Source: ZAX-1 sp046533095
Lineage (GTDB): Bacteria > Bacillota > Clostridia > Lachnospirales > Lachnospiraceae
NCBI GenBank assembly: GCA_046533095.1
Contig: JAJQRA010000017.1
Coordinates: forward strand, 191,947-255,946
DNA length: 64,000 nt
Reading direction: 5' to 3'
The translations under genes and the position numbers were made by a program. Of this stretch, positions 18,260 through 25,954 are shown one piece after another. Each line of letters opens with the position of its first letter. Within the stretch, counting starts at the first letter, position 1. A model generated the notes under the pieces. The model worked only from the letters and a program-made list of their open reading frames with translations. It was not told where the DNA came from and did not search any database.

Positions 18260-18288
18260 ATTATAAACTAAACATATTAGTTTGTCAA
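18260..18288 (-). promoter_or_regulatory. Promoter with TetR-type operator in the spacer
   Basis: On the minus strand TTGACA (18288-18283) and TATAAT (18265-18260) are perfect consensus boxes with a 17-bp spacer. The spacer is filled by the perfect inverted repeat AAACTAA-N5-TTAGTTT (18265-18283). Binding there would block RNA polymerase. The rest of the gap up to 18588 contains no convincing gene. Confidence 0.8.
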
Positions 18289-18588
18289 GATGGAAAAACG
18301 CTCTACGTTCAAGCGACTTGTTTCCAGTTTCCTAAAAACTCGGAATATGCCCTTAATGCGGCATAAAGCCCAATAGGAAGCGCCGAGCGTTTTTTTGATT
18401 TCTTCATTCATAGCGTGAATCAAAAAAATGCCTTCCCAGGATTGCCCCCAATAGCATATTGCTTCTTGCTTCACCAATTATAGTAAATGGTTTTTTGTGG
18501 TACAATAAAATTTTTTTATGTCAAGTGAATATTGTACAAAGAGTACATTATATAATGGGGTAGATGGGAACTGATAGGGGGCACTCTT

Positions 18589-18708
18589 TTGGATGCAACG
18601 ATTATTACAAAGCATGTGTACAAAACAAAAAATGACATGGATCAGAAACAAAAGGTGAAAAAAATTATTATGGAATCAATAAAAAGAAAACAGTACGAGA
18701 TGCGGTAA
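18589..18708 (+). CDS. Small ORF upstream of the recombinase
   Basis: A 39-residue frame starting with TTG behind GATAGGGGG and ending 15 bp before the recombinase start. It reads LDATIITKHVYKTKN and then a basic helix ending KRKQYEMR. I do not recognise it. The good ribosome site, tight spacing and amphipathic, basic composition make a real small protein possible, perhaps linked to recombinase control. Confidence 0.4.
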   Translation: MDATIITKHVYKTKNDMDQKQKVKKIIMESIKRKQYEMR

Positions 18709-18723
18709 AGAGAGGCTGTTAGA

Positions 18724-20340
18724 ATGGATAAGGCGGCATTATATTTAAGGTTAAGCAAAGAGGATCTAGATAAAGCAGATAAAGGGGATGATAGTGAAAG
18801 TATTTTAAACCAGCGTTTATTATTGACGGACTATGCAATCGAGCATGATTTTCAAGTTGTTCAAGTCTATGTGGATGATGACTATTCAGGAATGTACGAT
18901 GATAGGCCGGCATTTGAACAATTGATTCAGGACGCAAAATCAGGGGAATTTAATATTATCATAGCAAAATCACAGTCAAGGTTTACAAGGAATATGGAGC
19001 ATATGGAAAAGTACCTCCACCACGACTTTCCGTTGCTTGGGATACGTTTTATCGGTATTGTGGATGGGGCTGATACCAACGTAAAGGGAAACAAGAAAGC
19101 AAGGCAGATTTATGGGCTTACAAATGAATGGTACTGCGAGGATTTGTCGGACAGCATCCGTTCTGTATTTAAACAGAAAATGAAAGCGGGACAGTTCCTT
19201 GGCTCTTTTGCCCCTTATGGATATCGGAAAGATCCTGCGGACAACCATAAACTAATCATTGACGAAACGGCTGCAAAGGTTGTAATGAGAATTTTCCAGT
19301 TATATCTACAAGGCTATTCCTTAAAGCATATTTGCCATAGATTGGAAGATGACGAAATCCCAACTCCTACCGTCTATAAAAAACAGCAGGGGCTAAATTT
19401 TGAAATCCCAAATGCAAATGAATTTAGCGGGAAATACAACTATTGGAGCACATCTACGTTGAAAAGGATTTTATCCAATGAAACATATACCGGCAAGTTA
19501 ATTCAAGGCAGATATGAAAAGGTAAGCTACAAAGACAAGAAAGTCGTGGAAACCAAAAGGGACAAATGGATTATCGTAGACAACAGCCATGAAGCGATTA
19601 TAGATGATGAGCTATTTTCTAAAGTAGAAGCATTAAGGGCAAAGCGGCGGATCATCGCAGCGAACCAGACAGGTGGCAAAAAGGTTCATGTCCTAGCCGG
19701 GAAATTGAGGTGCCAAACATGTGGCTCTACTATCATTAAATCCGGAGGGGTAAAGGGAAATCCGAAAGATTGGTATTTAAGGTGTCAATTAGCGAACAAG
19801 TCCAGACGAAAAGAATGCACATCACATAGTATTTTATATTCTACGGTAGAAAATACGGTTCTAACAAGTATCCAAAATCTTGTCAACCCTATCTTGAAGG
19901 ACGAAAAAGATGATATATCACATTATATTAGCCGAATGGCCAATACGGAAAAGGCAATTCAAGAAAAAACGAAAAAATTAAAGGACTTGCAAACGTCAAT
20001 GGAAGACACAGCCAAATCCATAAAACTACTTTATTTGGATAGGGTCAAGGGAAGGATCAAGGAAGAGATGTTTTGCCGGCTGAACGTGGAATTTGAGGAT
20101 GAAGGCAAAAAATACGAGGAAAGAGAAAAAAAGGTAAGCGATGAAATAAAACAGCTTGAAAAGCAGCTTGATCAGGAGCAGCAGTTTAAACATAATAATG
20201 TAGAAGATTTCGTAAGCAGCAATTGTGACTATTCTAAATTGACAAATGAAATGGTAGCCGATTTTATTGACTATATTGAAATAGGGGAACGAAACAAAGA
20301 AAGAAAGCAACAAGAAATCATGATACATTGGAATCTATAA
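18724..20340 (+). CDS. Large serine recombinase (site-specific integrase)
   Basis: A 538-residue recombinase that should integrate and excise the surrounding element. The resolvase-type catalytic domain has the nucleophile Ser in LYLRLSKED (S11) and the arginine-bearing AKSQSRFTRN motif. A Recombinase domain follows (about 170-300, with GYRKDP and ETYTGKLIQGRYEKVSYK). The zinc ribbon has LRCQTCGS and, later, YLRCQ and KECTSH (about 330-375). A coiled-coil of about 80 residues rich in Lys and Glu lies near the C-terminus. The TAA lies 17 bp before the right core. Codon use is more A/T-rich than the cargo. Confidence 0.93.
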   Translation: MDKAALYLRLSKEDLDKADKGDDSESILNQRLLLTDYAIEHDFQVVQVYVDDDYSGMYDDRPAFEQLIQDAKSGEFNIIIAKSQSRFTRNMEHMEKYLHHDFPLLGIRFIGIVDGADTNVKGNKKARQIYGLTNEWYCEDLSDSIRSVFKQKMKAGQFLGSFAPYGYRKDPADNHKLIIDETAAKVVMRIFQLYLQGYSLKHICHRLEDDEIPTPTVYKKQQGLNFEIPNANEFSGKYNYWSTSTLKRILSNETYTGKLIQGRYEKVSYKDKKVVETKRDKWIIVDNSHEAIIDDELFSKVEALRAKRRIIAANQTGGKKVHVLAGKLRCQTCGSTIIKSGGVKGNPKDWYLRCQLANKSRRKECTSHSILYSTVENTVLTSIQNLVNPILKDEKDDISHYISRMANTEKAIQEKTKKLKDLQTSMEDTAKSIKLLYLDRVKGRIKEEMFCRLNVEFEDEGKKYEEREKKVSDEIKQLEKQLDQEQQFKHNNVEDFVSSNCDYSKLTNEMVADFIDYIEIGERNKERKQQEIMIHWNL

Positions 20341-21488
20341 AGTGGTGCTACGAACTTGGAACACATGTTTGCGGCATTGCGGCAGGCAATGGAAGGGCCT
20401 CCGACGGGAGATATCGGGGCGTGGCTTTTGAGAGTCCCCTCCTTGTCGTAAAACTTGGTATGCCAAAAGTTGATTCTTTTCCAAGGACAACGCAACTGAT
20501 GATGGGGCTTGATTATGTCGTGCGAAAATCCTTAGAATACCAGATGCCGGCAGCGATTAATATTAGCTTTGGAAATACCTATGGCTCCCATAGCGGCACA
20601 TCGCTCCTAGAAACATTTATAAATGATATATCAAATTACTGGAAAACAGCAATTGCCATTGGAAGTGGAAATGAAGGGGCGTCTAGAGGCCATACCTCAG
20701 GCATCTTGCAGCAGGATGTGGAAATGGAAGTAAATTTGGCCATCAGTACCTATGAATCTTCTTTAAATGTACAAATATGGAAATCATATATAGATGATTA
20801 TGAAATTTCAATCGTGCACCCATCAGGAAGACGGGTAGGGCCTTTGCAGAAGATACTTGGGCCACAGCGCTTTGTAATGGAATCGACAGAATTGCTTGTC
20901 TATTACGGAGAGCCAAGCCCTTATAGCACCTACCAAGAGATATATATGGACTTCATTCCAGTAAAAGAGTACATCGATAGCGGAAATTGGGTCATTGTCC
21001 TACAGCCTAGAAATATTGTGATGGGAAACTACGACATGTGGATGCCCAGTCAAGCAACCTTAAATCCGGGGACAGGTTTTTTGTATCCAAAAGAAGAGAC
21101 GACGCTGACAATTCCCTCCACAGCCGGCAAAGTAATTACAGTTGCGGCATACGATAGCCATTATGGCAGATTAGCAGAATTTTCCGGCAGAGGGTATACG
21201 AGGCAAACCATGCAGATAAAACCGGATCTGGCAGCCCCCGGTGTGGATATCGTATCTGCAGCCCCCGGCGGTGGCTACAACACGAGAAGTGGAACATCAA
21301 TGGCAACCCCCTATGTAACGGGGAGCTGTGCACTTTTGATGGAATGGGGTATCACAAATGGGCACGATCCATTTTTGTATGGGGAGAAAATCAAAGCATA
21401 TTTGATCAAAGGGGCGAAGCCCCTGCCGATTATAAAAGAGTATCCGAATCCAATACTTGGGGATTGTGTTAATATAGTGCTAGGTTAG
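20328..21488 (+). CDS. S8 subtilase, C-terminal part
   Basis: The remaining 376 codons of the split protease begin at the core (20358, Gly-Thr-His-Val-Cys-Gly); the apparent start at 20328 is element DNA. The oxyanion-hole Asn is in GSGNEGA and the catalytic Ser in RSGTSMATP, both intact. The segment between them contains the insertion typical of Csp-like clostridial subtilases. With the first part it makes a complete triad of Asp, His and Ser. Csp proteases act in spore germination by processing a cortex hydrolase; whether this homologue does so is unknown. Confidence 0.85.
   Translation: MESIKWCYELGTHVCGIAAGNGRASDGRYRGVAFESPLLVVKLGMPKVDSFPRTTQLMMGLDYVVRKSLEYQMPAAINISFGNTYGSHSGTSLLETFINDISNYWKTAIAIGSGNEGASRGHTSGILQQDVEMEVNLAISTYESSLNVQIWKSYIDDYEISIVHPSGRRVGPLQKILGPQRFVMESTELLVYYGEPSPYSTYQEIYMDFIPVKEYIDSGNWVIVLQPRNIVMGNYDMWMPSQATLNPGTGFLYPKEETTLTIPSTAGKVITVAAYDSHYGRLAEFSGRGYTRQTMQIKPDLAAPGVDIVSAAPGGGYNTRSGTSMATPYVTGSCALLMEWGITNGHDPFLYGEKIKAYLIKGAKPLPIIKEYPNPILGDCVNIVLG
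20343..20369 (+). other. Right attachment site (attR)
   Basis: Inner arm TGGTGCTAC at 20343-20351 and core GGAACACATGTT at 20358-20369, directly continuing into the second part of the subtilase gene. The core reading frame encodes Gly-Thr-His-Val in both copies. Confidence 0.8.
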
Positions 21489-21695
21489 TAAGAAGCCAGT
21501 AAATACAAGGGTTTCCACTGATTTAGTCCTGCTATAAAAATGCTGAAAAATCAGCAAATTTGATGAAAATGGGCCCGTTTTACATCAAAAAAGAAGAATG
21601 AAAGGCAGCTTAGCATTAAATTAACATCAGGTGCGTATGACAGCCTCGTACTTGCTGCCGGGAAGGAAGTGATAAGTTAATATTTGATTTAGGTA

Positions 21696-21759
21696 GGACT
21701 AAATTAGCTGCTTATTAGGCGGACAAGTTCCGCTAATGCTGATTTAGTCCTGTTTTTTT
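21696..21759 (+). terminator. Strong rho-independent terminator downstream of the subtilase
   Basis: GGACTAAAT pairs with ATTTAGTCC, and inside it ATTAGGCGGA pairs with TCCGCTAAT, followed by a run of seven T. The stem-loop is about 55 nt. The region from 21489 to 21695 before it has no gene but includes a second copy of TGATTTAGTCCTG near 21520. Confidence 0.7.
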
Positions 21760-21991
21760 ATCTTATAGGATCAGGGTGTCAAAAGGACAAATTTTTAAGA
21801 ACTCTGAAAAAGTGTACAAAAATAAATATGATTTTATACTGAAAAATCAGAAATAAAGGCGTTATTGCTTACATATAGGAACAAATACTAGGCATTTGCA
21901 TTGGCCATTTGTGGATTTTATAAAGTTTATTATAAAATAGTAGTTTTGACACCCTAATCCTTATAGGAAAGTGCTCCTATAAGATAAAAAA
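21754..21991. repeat. MITE-like element with 17-bp perfect terminal inverted repeats
   Basis: TTTTTTATCTTATAGGA (21754-21770) and TCCTATAAGATAAAAAA (21975-21991) are exact reverse complements. Just inside lie AGGGTGTCAAAA and TTTTGACACCCT, also inverted. The 238 bp have no open frame. This could be a non-autonomous transposable element or an unusual long hairpin at the edge of the degraded conjugative element. Confidence 0.5.
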
Positions 21992-22019
21992 CACTTCGGG
22001 AGGATCGCACTGCGGAGTA

Positions 22020-22430
22020 ATGAGGAAAATGGAGAGAAACAAAATGGATAGTAGAATGGAGGTAATCGGCATAGACTACGGCTGGTCAAATATGAAGACG
22101 GCGAGCAGCGTATTTACGGCAGGCGTAGCCATGGGATTGATTTACGAAGCAAACGACTGCCACAACATTGTATTCAAGGGGAACGACAAGGATAGAAATA
22201 TAAAGTTTGCAGGCATGAGGGGCATATTTGAGCGTGACGGCAAAAGCTTTAAATGCGATGTGGCAGGCAGCGATAAACACTATGGATTCAATGTGCCGAA
22301 AAGTGGGAGCGACGAACTTATTGTCTTTGAAGCCGCCATCGACCTGATGAGCTATACGGACATTTACAATGACTTTGAGACAAACCGGCACTTGGAATGC
22401 TTTTTGATGCACCGCTTGCCATGTTTTTAA
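22020..22430 (+). pseudogene. ParM/StbA N-terminus fused by deletion to a DUF3991 primase-like protein
   Basis: From ATG 22044, about 20 residues (MEVIGIDYGWSNMKTAS) match the start of the actin-like ParM proteins of conjugative elements. The frame then switches without a break to the DUF3991 region of a toprim-containing protein (NIVFKGNDKDRNIKFAGMRG and DVAGSDKHYGF). The rest of that protein continues in another frame at 22397. So one deletion fused two element genes and a later frameshift broke the product. No function is expected. Confidence 0.7.
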
Positions 22431-22744
22431 AGGAATACCCACAGGTGAAAAGAATCAGGCTCTACCTTGACAATGATGTGCCGGGCAGAAAGGCGGCAAA
22501 GGAATTAATACAGAAGTATGAAAAACTTTTCTATGAGGTGAAAGACGATCCACCGCCAAAGCCCTATAAGGATTACAACGAATGGACCGTAGCGGGAAAG
22601 GGCATTCCATATAGAAGCTCAACAAGAGCAAACTGGAACTCTGATAGAATCCAGACAATGTGCAGCAGAAATTCTGCTGGAACCTATACAAGAGCCAAAG
22701 AGGGTACGTTGAAAAACAAATTGGGGAAAAGTAGGGTCAATTGA
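22397..22744 (+). pseudogene. Toprim-domain C-terminal fragment
   Basis: This frame continues the preceding DUF3991 protein after a frameshift near 22385. GMLFDAPLAMFL and the toprim motif RLYLDNDVPGRKAAKEL are visible, then the typical KDYNEW segment at about residue 65. It should have been one protein with the upstream fragment, a primase-like accessory protein of conjugative elements. The last 40 residues are out of character and probably out of frame. Confidence 0.7.
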
Positions 22745-22940
22745 AAAAATCAATTGAAAAAGCCAAAATCAATTGAAAACTTCAATGCAAAGGGAAAAAG
22801 CCAATTGAAAAGTTTAATGCACCGGCTTGGCAGCTACAAACTATAGTATATGTACGTTGGGAAAGTATATTGAAAACTTCAATTGAAAAAGGAGACGTGC
22901 ATTGGAAATGCCAATGCATTTTGGAAAAGTCAATTGAAAA
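22738..22940 (+). repeat. Six copies of CAATTGAAAA (iteron-like array)
   Basis: Exact copies of CAATTGAAAA start at 22738, 22751, 22770, 22802, 22880 and 22931, interspersed with TTCAATGCA or TTTAATGCA three times. Spacing is irregular. The array lies just upstream of an oriT-like hairpin cluster and the mobC gene. It may be a protein-binding or partition-type site of the old element. Confidence 0.6.
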
Positions 22941-22971
22941 GTTCAATGCACCCAATATGATAAGAGGGGTT

Positions 22972-23044
22972 TTAGGGGATGTTCCCCTAACCAGCGGCAT
23001 GAGACGTCGCTCATGCGTATCTGGCAAATTCCCATGGGGATTTG
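22972..23044 (+). other. Candidate origin of transfer (oriT-like hairpin cluster)
   Basis: Three inverted repeats lie in a row before mobC: TTAGGGGA-TGT-TCCCCTAA at 22972-22990, GCATGAG-N6-CTCATGC at 22997-23016, and CAAATTCCCATGGGGATTTG at 23025-23044 with one mismatch. Such clusters directly upstream of relaxosome genes are typical of oriT regions. No nick site can be assigned. Confidence 0.4.
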
Positions 23045-23105
23045 ATTCGTAACAAGCAATCAAGAAGCATGCGCAAAAACACAGATAAGAGGGGGTGCGG
23101 GAAAC

Positions 23106-23450
23106 GTGGCAGATCGTATCCATTGCATCAGAAAAACATTGCGGCTTATGCCAAAGGAAGCCGAGGAACTAGCTGGAAAGGCAAACGGGGGCAGACTATG
23201 TGAGGCGGATTATTTAAGGCTATTAATTACACAAAAGCCGAATGACTATCCACAAATACGGCAGCTATTAAAAGACCTTGTGAATGAAGCAAATGCCGTT
23301 GGAAATAATATCAACCAGATTACCAGAAACTATAATTCAAAGCTGTACCGGGAATCTGATCGGGAGCTGCTCTTGGCGTACATGAAGAAACTGAATCTCT
23401 TGGCAAAAGAGGTGGTGGAGCAAATTGGCAATAAGGCTGAAAAGCAATAA
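23106..23450 (+). CDS. MobC-like relaxosome accessory protein
   Basis: A 114-residue protein that would bind oriT and help the relaxase. The N-terminal part (CIRKTLRLMPKEAEELAGKA) is a ribbon-helix-helix-type region, and the C-terminal half has the bacterial mobilisation signature NNINQITRNYNS. The start is GTG behind GAGGGGGTGCG. It looks nearly full length, but the DNA after its stop is a group II intron tail. With the downstream relaxase broken, it is probably an orphan. Confidence 0.75.
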   Translation: MADRIHCIRKTLRLMPKEAEELAGKANGGRLCEADYLRLLITQKPNDYPQIRQLLKDLVNEANAVGNNINQITRNYNSKLYRESDRELLLAYMKKLNLLAKEVVEQIGNKAEKQ

Positions 23451-23622
23451 ATGTGAATGGTGTGGAATGGAGACTAAAAATCTTATGGTTCATCAAGTGA
23501 GAAATCTGAAAGAATTATCAGATGCAACTGAATGGGCAAGATTTATGAAGAAAATCAATCGAAAAACTTTGATAGTCTGTGAGGGCTGTCATAATGCAAT
23601 ACACAGCGCAGACTGTGAATAA
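23425..23622 (+). pseudogene. C-terminal HNH fragment of a group II intron reverse transcriptase
   Basis: In this frame from about 23447 the residues CEWCGM, VHQVRNLKEL, RKTLIVCEGCHNAIH match the HNH endonuclease tail of group II intron-encoded proteins: two CxxC pairs plus His residues. The reverse transcriptase and maturase domains are missing. It ends 6 bp before intron domain V, the normal arrangement at the 3' end of such introns. Confidence 0.75.
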
Positions 23623-23627
23623 ATGGA

Positions 23628-23733
23628 GAGCCGTATACATTGAGAGATGTAAGTGCGGTTCGGGGGCGAGTGCTCGGAAACCTACCTTAGTAATAAGGCA
23701 AGGCGCTGGGTGCTTAGCCTACTCAATTCTACC
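23628..23733 (+). ncRNA. Group II intron 3' end (domains V and VI)
   Basis: Domain V is recognisable at 23628-23661: it begins GAGCCGTATACATT, has a GAGA tetraloop and ends GTGCGGTTC, with the AGC-type catalytic start replaced by the common GAGCCG form. A domain VI-like stem with the AGCCTACTCAATTC branch-site region follows, ending near 23733. Exon sequence of the relaxase gene resumes there. The intron's 5' part is gone, so it cannot splice. Confidence 0.65.
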
Positions 23734-24756
23734 ACGCTTGATTGCAATAGAAAATTCGTAGATTGTTTCCGTTCAGGGCGTGTCGTGCGTAGGTTTTTCG
23801 ACCAGATTTGTCTTGAAAACGGATTGTCGATTATCGAAAATCCGAAGCCGTCAAGAGGTCATTACGGTACATGGCTTGGTGATAATAAGCCACCGTCATG
23901 GCGTGAAAAATTGGTACAGCTTATAGATACCGCACTCACCCAAAAGCCCACTGATTTTGAAAATTTCATCAAGTTGATGGAAGCGACAGGCTGTGAGGTC
24001 AAGCGAGAAAAGTATGTATCGCTCCGCATGAACGGTCAGAATAATTTTATTCGGCTACGATCATTGCCGGAGGACTATTCCGAGGACGCTATCAAGGAGC
24101 GAATTTCGGGCAAACGGACGATCACGCCAAAGCGCGAAGCACTTCAAAATCGTCAATCGCCACAGGCGGTCAAAGTCAATCTTCTTATTGATTTGCAGAA
24201 CAGCATTAAGGCATAAAACAGCCCCGGCTATGCTCGATGGGCGAAGATATTTAATCTCAAGCAAGCGGCGCAGACGCTTATCTTTTTACAGGAAAACGAC
24301 ATCATGGAAATTGAAAAATTACAGGCAAAGGCGCAACAGGCGAAAGACGATTTTAACGGTATCAACGTCCGTATCAATGCCACTGATGCTCGTATGAAAG
24401 AAATCGGCTCTCTGCAAAAACATATTGGCTCTTATAGCAAGACCAGAGAGGTTTATGCCGTCTACCGCAAGTCGGGATATTCTAAAAAATACCTTGCCGA
24501 GCATGAAACTGAAATCACCGCGCATAAGGCGGCGAAGAAAGCGTTTGACGAATTGAAACTCACGAAACTACCTACTATAAAGACCTTACAAACCGAGTAT
24601 GCGACCCTTGCCGCCGAAAAGAAAAAGCTGTATTCCGCTTACCACCCGGCACGGAAACTCATGCAGGATATTTTGACGGCGAAGCAGAACGCCGAACAGC
24701 TTTTGAACTACAAGGACGTTGCCCCTGAAAAGAAAACCGCGAGGAACGAACGGTAA
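23734..24756 (+). pseudogene. Relaxase (MobA/VirD2-like), truncated and with an internal stop
   Basis: Only the middle and C-terminal parts remain of a relaxase of the Tn1549-like conjugative family: CLENGLSIIENPKPSRGHYG, YGTWLGDN and later EDAIKERISGKR. The catalytic N-terminus with the Tyr and the three His residues is missing, replaced by the intron tail. A single in-frame TAA at 24214-24216 interrupts the chain; the frame continues NSPGYARWAKIFNLKQAAQT and a long C-terminal coiled-coil to 24756. Both defects make it non-functional. Confidence 0.85.
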
Positions 24757-24822
24757 CAGGTTTTGTGTTTTTACGGTTTCAGTGTTCCGCAGGAACGCAC
24801 AGCAGACGCAACGCGGCTTAAA

Positions 24823-24850
24823 AAATCGGCCGCCCACTGGCGGCCGATTT
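24823..24850. terminator. GC-rich hairpin after the relaxase
   Basis: AAATCGGCCGCC pairs with GGCGGCCGATTT around CACT. The A-run on its left would be a T-run on the minus strand, so it fits a terminator for minus-strand transcripts better; on the plus strand it lacks a T-run. The following 170 bp up to the MarR promoter hold no gene. Confidence 0.5.
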
Positions 24851-25027
24851 GAGGGATTGGGAGAAGCTCCCAACAAGCGATTTCTGCAATTTTACCGACA
24901 GGGAAAATTAGCGAAAATAGTATAAGGATTGCCTTATACCCAGCTTGCCAGACTTAATTCACACTTGAATTAGCCCTTTATACGATGTGCGGATTTTGAG
25001 AAAGCTCCACTGATAAAAATATTTTAC

Positions 25028-25106
25028 GGTACCTGCAAAAAAAGTATTGACAAATTCAAACGGTACCGTTATAATAATTTCAGATGGTACCTGTATAACT
25101 GGTGCC
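25028..25106 (+). promoter_or_regulatory. MarR-gene promoter with four GGTACC-type boxes
   Basis: TTGACA (25047-25052) and TATAAT (25070-25075) are perfect boxes with a 17-bp spacer. The palindrome GGTACC occurs at 25028, 25062 (inside the spacer) and 25086, and the variant GGTGCC at 25101. The repeats are the likely binding sites for the MarR protein encoded next, giving autorepression. Confidence 0.7.
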
Positions 25107-25132
25107 TGTATATAATCAAGGGGGCATCCAAT

Positions 25133-25762
25133 ATGAATGAGATGAATAATGAACTCTATGAAAAGCTGTCGCATCTCCAGTGGCTACGGCACAAACAAAC
25201 TATGCACAATCACGCCGAAGGTGGCCCGATGGCCGACCCGACGCGTGGGCAAGGGCGAATCCTTGCTATTCTCAAAATGCAGGATGGCATATCTACAAAA
25301 GACTTATCCTATCTGCTTGGCATCCGCGTTTCCTCGCTCAACGAACTTCTGGCGAAGATGGAAAAGAGCGGTTATATCACCCGTGAGCCGTCCGAGGCCG
25401 ACAAGCGCGTGATGCTCGTGAAACTGACTGAAAAAGGTAAAAGCGAAGATCAACAGCAAGATTGGAATCCCGGCGATATTTTCGCGTGTCTGTCCAATGA
25501 GGAAAAAAAGACTTTTGCAGATTATATCGACCGCATCATCGCTGCGATAGAAACCAAGATGGGCGTGGAAGTCGATGACGATGAGCGAGATTGGTGGATG
25601 CGCGCCGGACGTGAGCGCATGGGTGATGAAATGTTTGAGCGCCTTGCTTCCATGCGGCGCGGAGGATTCGACCCTCGCCAGTTTGGTGGATTCGGTGATT
25701 TCCTGCACGGAGGGCATAGGGGCAATCCGCCCAAAAGGTCGCACGAACCTGATGATGAATAA
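25133..25762 (+). CDS. MarR family transcriptional regulator
   Basis: A 209-residue regulator. The winged helix lies at about residues 40-110 (GRILAILKMQDGISTKDLSYLLGI, LNELLAKMEKSGYITR and a DKRVMLVKLTEKGK wing), which is the MarR pattern. An unusual C-terminal extension of about 60 residues is rich in Arg, Gly, Met and Phe (RRGGFDPRQFGGFGDFL). The ABC exporter pair follows behind a hairpin, so it very likely senses a drug-like compound and controls those genes and itself. Confidence 0.87.
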   Translation: MNEMNNELYEKLSHLQWLRHKQTMHNHAEGGPMADPTRGQGRILAILKMQDGISTKDLSYLLGIRVSSLNELLAKMEKSGYITREPSEADKRVMLVKLTEKGKSEDQQQDWNPGDIFACLSNEEKKTFADYIDRIIAAIETKMGVEVDDDERDWWMRAGRERMGDEMFERLASMRRGGFDPRQFGGFGDFLHGGHRGNPPKRSHEPDDE

Positions 25763-25798
25763 GCAATAATTTTTCTATCGTCATAAATAAAGTAGATT

Positions 25799-25844
25799 GG
25801 GTATTGTTTTACAAAAGCCGTAAGGCAGTACCCTCTATTTTTTT
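25799..25844 (+). terminator. Terminator or attenuator between the MarR gene and the ABC exporter
   Basis: GGGTATTG (25799-25806) pairs with CAGTACCC (25826-25833), followed by a T-rich tract TCTATTTTTTT. It would end or attenuate transcription from the MarR promoter before the small ORF and exporter genes. Confidence 0.6.
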
Positions 25845-25870
25845 ACGCCAATTTTGAGGGAGGAATTGAA

Positions 25871-25954
25871 ATGTTTTCAATTATTGCATTGATTATTTAC
25901 GCCATTGAATGGTTATTCCGGGACCAAAATAAAGGGGGTTATGCTTATGTTTAA
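25871..25954 (+). CDS. 27-residue hydrophobic small ORF overlapping the ABC gene
   Basis: ATG at 25871 follows GAGGGAGGAATTGAA, a strong ribosome site. The product starts MFSIIALIIYAIEWLF and ends in a charged tail RDQNKGGYAYV; it looks like a single membrane helix. It overlaps the start of the exporter gene (25941) by 14 bp, suggesting translational coupling. It could be a leader peptide or a small membrane partner of the exporter. Confidence 0.5.
   Translation: MFSIIALIIYAIEWLFRDQNKGGYAYV

Larger units (their letters stand above)
14884..20369 (+). mobile_element. 5.47-kb serine-recombinase element inserted in the subtilase gene
   Basis: The element is bounded by a direct 12-bp repeat GGAACACATGTT at 14884-14895 and 20358-20369. 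Contents: a MATE pump, a YhgE/Pip-like exporter and a TetR regulator on the minus strand, then a small ORF and a large serine recombinase on the plus strand ending 17 bp before the right core. No relaxase or conjugation gene is inside, so it is an integrative element that would need help to move between cells. The cargo genes are visibly richer in G and C than the recombinase, suggesting a composite history. Precise excision would restore the host gene in frame. Confidence 0.88.

Noticed and set aside
18277..18477. Minus-strand 66-residue frame upstream of the TetR gene
   Set aside because: It reads into the TetR promoter and operator, has no ribosome site and resembles nothing.
20328..20357. 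Start codon at 20328 as a genuine start of the second subtilase part
   Set aside because: The first ten codons are the recombinase 3' end and element arm; the protease sequence begins at the core.
22738..22940. CRISPR-like array of CAATTGAAAA
   Set aside because: The repeat is only 10 bp, spacing varies from 13 to 78 bp, and no cas genes are near.
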